Assembly: GCF_007679495.1 (NCBI RefSeq)
Contig: NZ_VEGP01000010.1
Span: forward strand, 1 to 64,000
DNA length: 64,000 bases
Origin: Paenibacillus sp. 32O-W
GTDB lineage: Bacteria > Bacillota > Bacilli > Paenibacillales > NBRC-103111
Direction: 5' to 3'
The position numbers were made by a program, and so were the translations under genes. This document shows positions 61,473 to 64,000 of the stretch, piece by piece (position 1 is the first letter of the stretch; each line of letters opens with the position of its first letter). The notes beneath the pieces are model-generated. The model was not told the DNA's origin. It saw only the letters and a program-made list of their open reading frames with translations, and made no database searches.

Positions 61473-63498
61473 GATGAAAAAAATGTTTTTCTATCAGAAG
61501 GGCCTGCTGTTCATCGGATTGTATTTCGTTATCAGCACGGCGGCCCTGATTGCTTTCGACACGCCCGTCAACCCGGATGTGGAATTGAATGCTCCGCAGT
61601 ATTTTTATTACCTGGATCAAGTCCGCGGTCCATCCTCGGAGGAAAGCGAACGGTTCTTGACGGATGAATCCCGTCGAATTTCCGACGCAAACGTCGCCTT
61701 GCGAAAAGCATACGACGATCATTATGACAGGAACCTTGCGGAGGATGAACTGGTGGCCATAACCCGTCCGCTGGAGGACATCGTCCGGAATGAAAGAGGC
61801 TTTAACCTTGTTTTTGACCAATATTCGTATATTCGCGAGCAGCCGGACAACCGGTATTTTCTGTATACGAACGGCTGGGACGGGCTTCTGTCGCATGACA
61901 GCCTGGATTTGTTCTTTCTTTTATTGCTGCTCGTACTCGTGGCTCCGGTGTTTTGCTACGAGTTTGAAAGCAAGATGGATCCGCTCATCCTTACCGTCAA
62001 GAAAGGAACAAGGGTTCAGGCTGTCACTAAGATAGGTCTTGTGCTGGCAACCGTTGCCGTGCTCTGTCTATTCACCGAGGGCTTAAGATACGGTTTCTTT
62101 CATTTCAAATACGGCTTGGATAATGGAAGTTATACGCTGCAAAGCTTGTCCTATTTTGGAACGTCTTCCAAGGATGTCACGCTGTTCGACACATTTGTAT
62201 GGTTGGCGGTGTGTAAGCTGTTCGGCTATCTAAGCTTTGCCATGCTCATTATGTTTGCTGCGGTATATATAAAGAAATACGCGCTGACCCTATTCGCCAG
62301 CACTGCCGTGGTCCTGCTCCCCTATTTCGGATTCCGCCTGGAATCCTCGAAATACTGGTTGCCGGGGCCGCTCGGGTTTATGATTTCCACGGGATTCTTC
62401 CGAGGGAACGAGTATGAGTACAACATCTATACGGAGCAGAAGGACGTCGTATTTCAGGAAGTTTCCGGCGCGGCGTGGATCCTGTTGTTTGCCGTTACGT
62501 TGTGCATCGGTATTGGCATGTTTATTGGAATCATGTTTCGGCATAGGAATGTATGGGGAGCCGGCCAACGAAGTCACCGGCTGAGGCCGGTCGGTCTTAC
62601 GCTCATCCTTAGTTTGGCCGCATCCGCGTTATCCGGCTGCGCCTCTAATGGAGAAGAGGGGAACTATGATATTTATAACTCCTCTTCCAAAAGGTCGTTT
62701 GAGAATGAGCGCTATCGGTTTTATGCAGATGAAACGATTATGTTCGAGGATAAGGAAACCGGGGAGCAAGAAAACTTGATCCGAAACCCGCTGCAATCAT
62801 CCACCAAGGTCAGAGATGTTATTTACGGCAACGGTTCGCTTGTTTACTACATGAAGTATGATTTTGACAAGTCAAAGCTTCGGGAAACGGTTGACCGATT
62901 TTCGGTTATAGAAGTAGATACGGCGACCTTTGAGGAGAGAATTGTTTTCGAAAAAAACTTGAACGCAGATAGAGACCATTTTTTGGGGCTGAATAAAACC
63001 TCCGTGTCCGATGAAGTTTTCTTCATGACAGTAGACTCTTTTTTTATGGACGAGCGCAGCATCTACCTAATCGGCGAGGGGGAGATCAGGCGGGTAAGTA
63101 AACTAACGGGCAACGTGAGTGTTATCGTCCAATCGCGGGTGATGAGAAGTGTCGCTTTTGACGGCCGGAATATTTATTATGTCAATGACAAATCCGAGGT
63201 GGCCAAGTACGATACGAAGACCGATTCGGAAACGGTTATTCCTGATCTTATAACGGAATATTTTGTGTTGACCGATACGGAACTGCTTTATATCAATCGC
63301 AAAGATAAGCAAAAAATCTATGCCATGAATTTGGGTGATTTTTCAACTCGCAAAATTACGGATAAATCCGTCCTAACCTTCACTTTCGACGGGAACTATA
63401 TTTACTATGAAAGTAAGGCAGACCTTAAGAAATATCGAATCGACCGGGACGGACAAGAGGAGACGCTTATCCCAACCGATAAAGGAATACGGAACTAA
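61453..63498 (+). CDS. ABC permease fused to a C-terminal beta-propeller-like domain
   Basis: The 681-residue protein has two parts. Residues 1-375 are a second permease, with helices at about 15-35, 150-175, 195-215, 255-300 and 338-360 and the loop CYEFESKMDPLILTVKKG. Residues 376-398 form another hydrophobic stretch ending ASALSGC, which looks exactly like a lipoprotein signal with lipobox, followed by about 285 residues of DUF5050/TolB-like blades (GRNIYYVNDKSEVAKYDTKT, NRKDKQKIYAMNLGDFSTRK). One open frame, no stop. GTG start at 61453 with GGGGGAAGAAGC. Either a natural fusion or two genes joined by loss of a stop. Confidence 0.85.
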   Translation: MSLWIYEMKKMFFYQKGLLFIGLYFVISTAALIAFDTPVNPDVELNAPQYFYYLDQVRGPSSEESERFLTDESRRISDANVALRKAYDDHYDRNLAEDELVAITRPLEDIVRNERGFNLVFDQYSYIREQPDNRYFLYTNGWDGLLSHDSLDLFFLLLLLVLVAPVFCYEFESKMDPLILTVKKGTRVQAVTKIGLVLATVAVLCLFTEGLRYGFFHFKYGLDNGSYTLQSLSYFGTSSKDVTLFDTFVWLAVCKLFGYLSFAMLIMFAAVYIKKYALTLFASTAVVLLPYFGFRLESSKYWLPGPLGFMISTGFFRGNEYEYNIYTEQKDVVFQEVSGAAWILLFAVTLCIGIGMFIGIMFRHRNVWGAGQRSHRLRPVGLTLILSLAASALSGCASNGEEGNYDIYNSSSKRSFENERYRFYADETIMFEDKETGEQENLIRNPLQSSTKVRDVIYGNGSLVYYMKYDFDKSKLRETVDRFSVIEVDTATFEERIVFEKNLNADRDHFLGLNKTSVSDEVFFMTVDSFFMDERSIYLIGEGEIRRVSKLTGNVSVIVQSRVMRSVAFDGRNIYYVNDKSEVAKYDTKTDSETVIPDLITEYFVLTDTELLYINRKDKQKIYAMNLGDFSTRKITDKSVLTFTFDGNYIYYESKADLKKYRIDRDGQEETLIPTDKGIRN

Positions 63499-63567
63499 AC
63501 CAAAATAAGCACCAGGAACGGCAAAATCACGGGAGGAAATAAAGGTCCCGGTTTATTAAACCATCTC

Positions 63568-63590
63568 AAAACGCTGCAAAGCGTTTTTTT
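63568..63590 (+). terminator. Terminator of the BlaI-M56-ABC operon
   Basis: AAAACGCT and AGCGTTTT pair around GCAA, followed by TTT to 63590. Confidence 0.88.
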
Positions 63591-63750
63591 CATATTTAAA
63601 TTCGGACGTTTTAGCTGATAGTGCCTCTTTTAATCAGAAGGCTTTCCTAATATCCAGTTTGCGATTTTCAGCACCGGAGACTCTCGTATGATGTGAACTC
63701 TTTCGGGATAGCCCGGTCATCCGCCGGATCGGGTAAAAGACAAACAAAAC

Positions 63751-63910
63751 TGCAGGTCTTTTAGGGGGAAAAGCCGCGCGATACCTAATTCTAAAGCGAT
63801 AGTGCAGGTCTTTTTTGGAAAAAGTCGCGAAATGCTTAATTCTAGAGCGATAGTGCAGGTCTTTGGAGCGATTTTTGCGAAATGGCCACATTTGGTCAAA
63901 AAGACCTGCA
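63751..63910. repeat. Tandem TGCAGGTCTT units of about 50 bp closed by an inverted copy
   Basis: TGCAGGTCTT occurs at 63751, 63803 and 63853 (spacing 52 and 50). The units share GAAAA-AG-CGCG and TAATTCTA-AGCGATAG. The last one is closed by AAGACCTGCA (63901-63910), so it can fold into a hairpin. Confidence 0.82.
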
Positions 63911-63964
63911 CATTTGAGCGTCTTTGGCCCTCTTTTTAGAAAATGGCAGGATTTTAATGCACTT

Positions 63965-64000
63965 TTGCTCGTCTTTACGACGATCTTACCGACCGGGGAT
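63965..64000. repeat. Partial copy of the left-edge repeat
   Basis: TGCTCGTCTTTACGACG matches the 53-bp repeat of 56-212 in 17 of 17 bases, then drifts. It is cut by the window end. Confidence 0.65.

Larger units (their letters stand above)
63499..64000. other. Gene-free right end with repeats
   Basis: Besides the terminator and TGCAGGTCTT array described separately, the last 36 bases (TTGCTCGTCTTTACGACG, then an imperfect remainder) begin another copy of the left-edge repeat family. No coding frame is supported. Confidence 0.5.

Overview
The window looks like chromosome of a Gram-positive, moderately GC-rich member of the Bacillales, most likely Paenibacillus or a close relative (Paenibacillaceae). 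This is inferred from strong AGGAGG-type ribosome sites, frequent TTG/GTG starts, an S-box (SAM-I) riboswitch, TnrA/GlnR and Fur boxes, Bce-type and BlaI-type regulators, LL-diaminopimelate aminotransferase (DapL), and many short intergenic repeats. No rRNA, tRNA, CRISPR array, intact transposase or intact prophage gene was found.

Layout. 0-5.8 kb: edge repeats, a luciferase-like flavin oxidoreductase, a secreted protein of unknown function, an M42 aminopeptidase and a metallophosphoesterase. 5.9-11.2 kb: a four-gene type III polyketide synthase cluster (PKS, methyltransferase, flavin monooxygenase, MMPL exporter), followed by a MarR regulator and a frameshifted metallo-beta-lactamase-fold gene. 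12.8-15.7 kb: SAM riboswitch and metNIQ methionine importer. 15.7-19.2 kb: AT-rich, repeat-rich, gene-poor stretch with an orphan membrane protein, a possible phage relic and a GNAT acetyltransferase pair. 19.2-24.1 kb: MarR plus a DHA2 drug exporter, an orphan PhnM, a Fur-box small membrane protein and a general-stress flavin-binding protein. 24.2-37.1 kb: nitrogen assimilation and lysine/wall precursors: amt, tnrA-like regulator, glnA with two perfect TnrA/GlnR boxes, gltA-gltB, dapL, dapF. 37.2-40.8 kb: a KhtTU-type cation/proton antiporter with a second regulatory subunit. 40.8-49.2 kb: a nine-repeat Big2 secreted protein, a CssRS-like two-component system, an Hfq-family protein, a NagZ lipoprotein and small regulators/enzymes. 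49.3-54.9 kb: a complete BceRS-BceAB antimicrobial-peptide module with a BceR-type operator, then phosphoglycerate mutase. 55.0-63.5 kb: a seven-gene operon with a BlaI repressor, a BlaR1-like M56 protease without a penicillin sensor, two lipoproteins, an ABC ATPase and two permeases, the second fused in frame to a beta-propeller-like domain. 63.5-64 kb: more tandem repeats.

How the genes work together. The nitrogen block is coherent: ammonium uptake (Amt), glutamine synthetase, glutamate synthase and a TnrA-type sensor, with boxes in front of glnA and amt. The BlaI-M56-lipoprotein-ABC operon is the best candidate for an undescribed system: its promoter carries three GACAAnTGTA-like sites, and envelope-damage or peptide sensing by proteolytic derepression of an ABC transporter is the working hypothesis. 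A second theme is structural: at four intergenic places, short units of roughly 50 bp recur in tandem or mirror arrangement, each place with a different key word (CTCGTCTTT, CTAACTG, TAACGGAC, TGCAGGTCTT).
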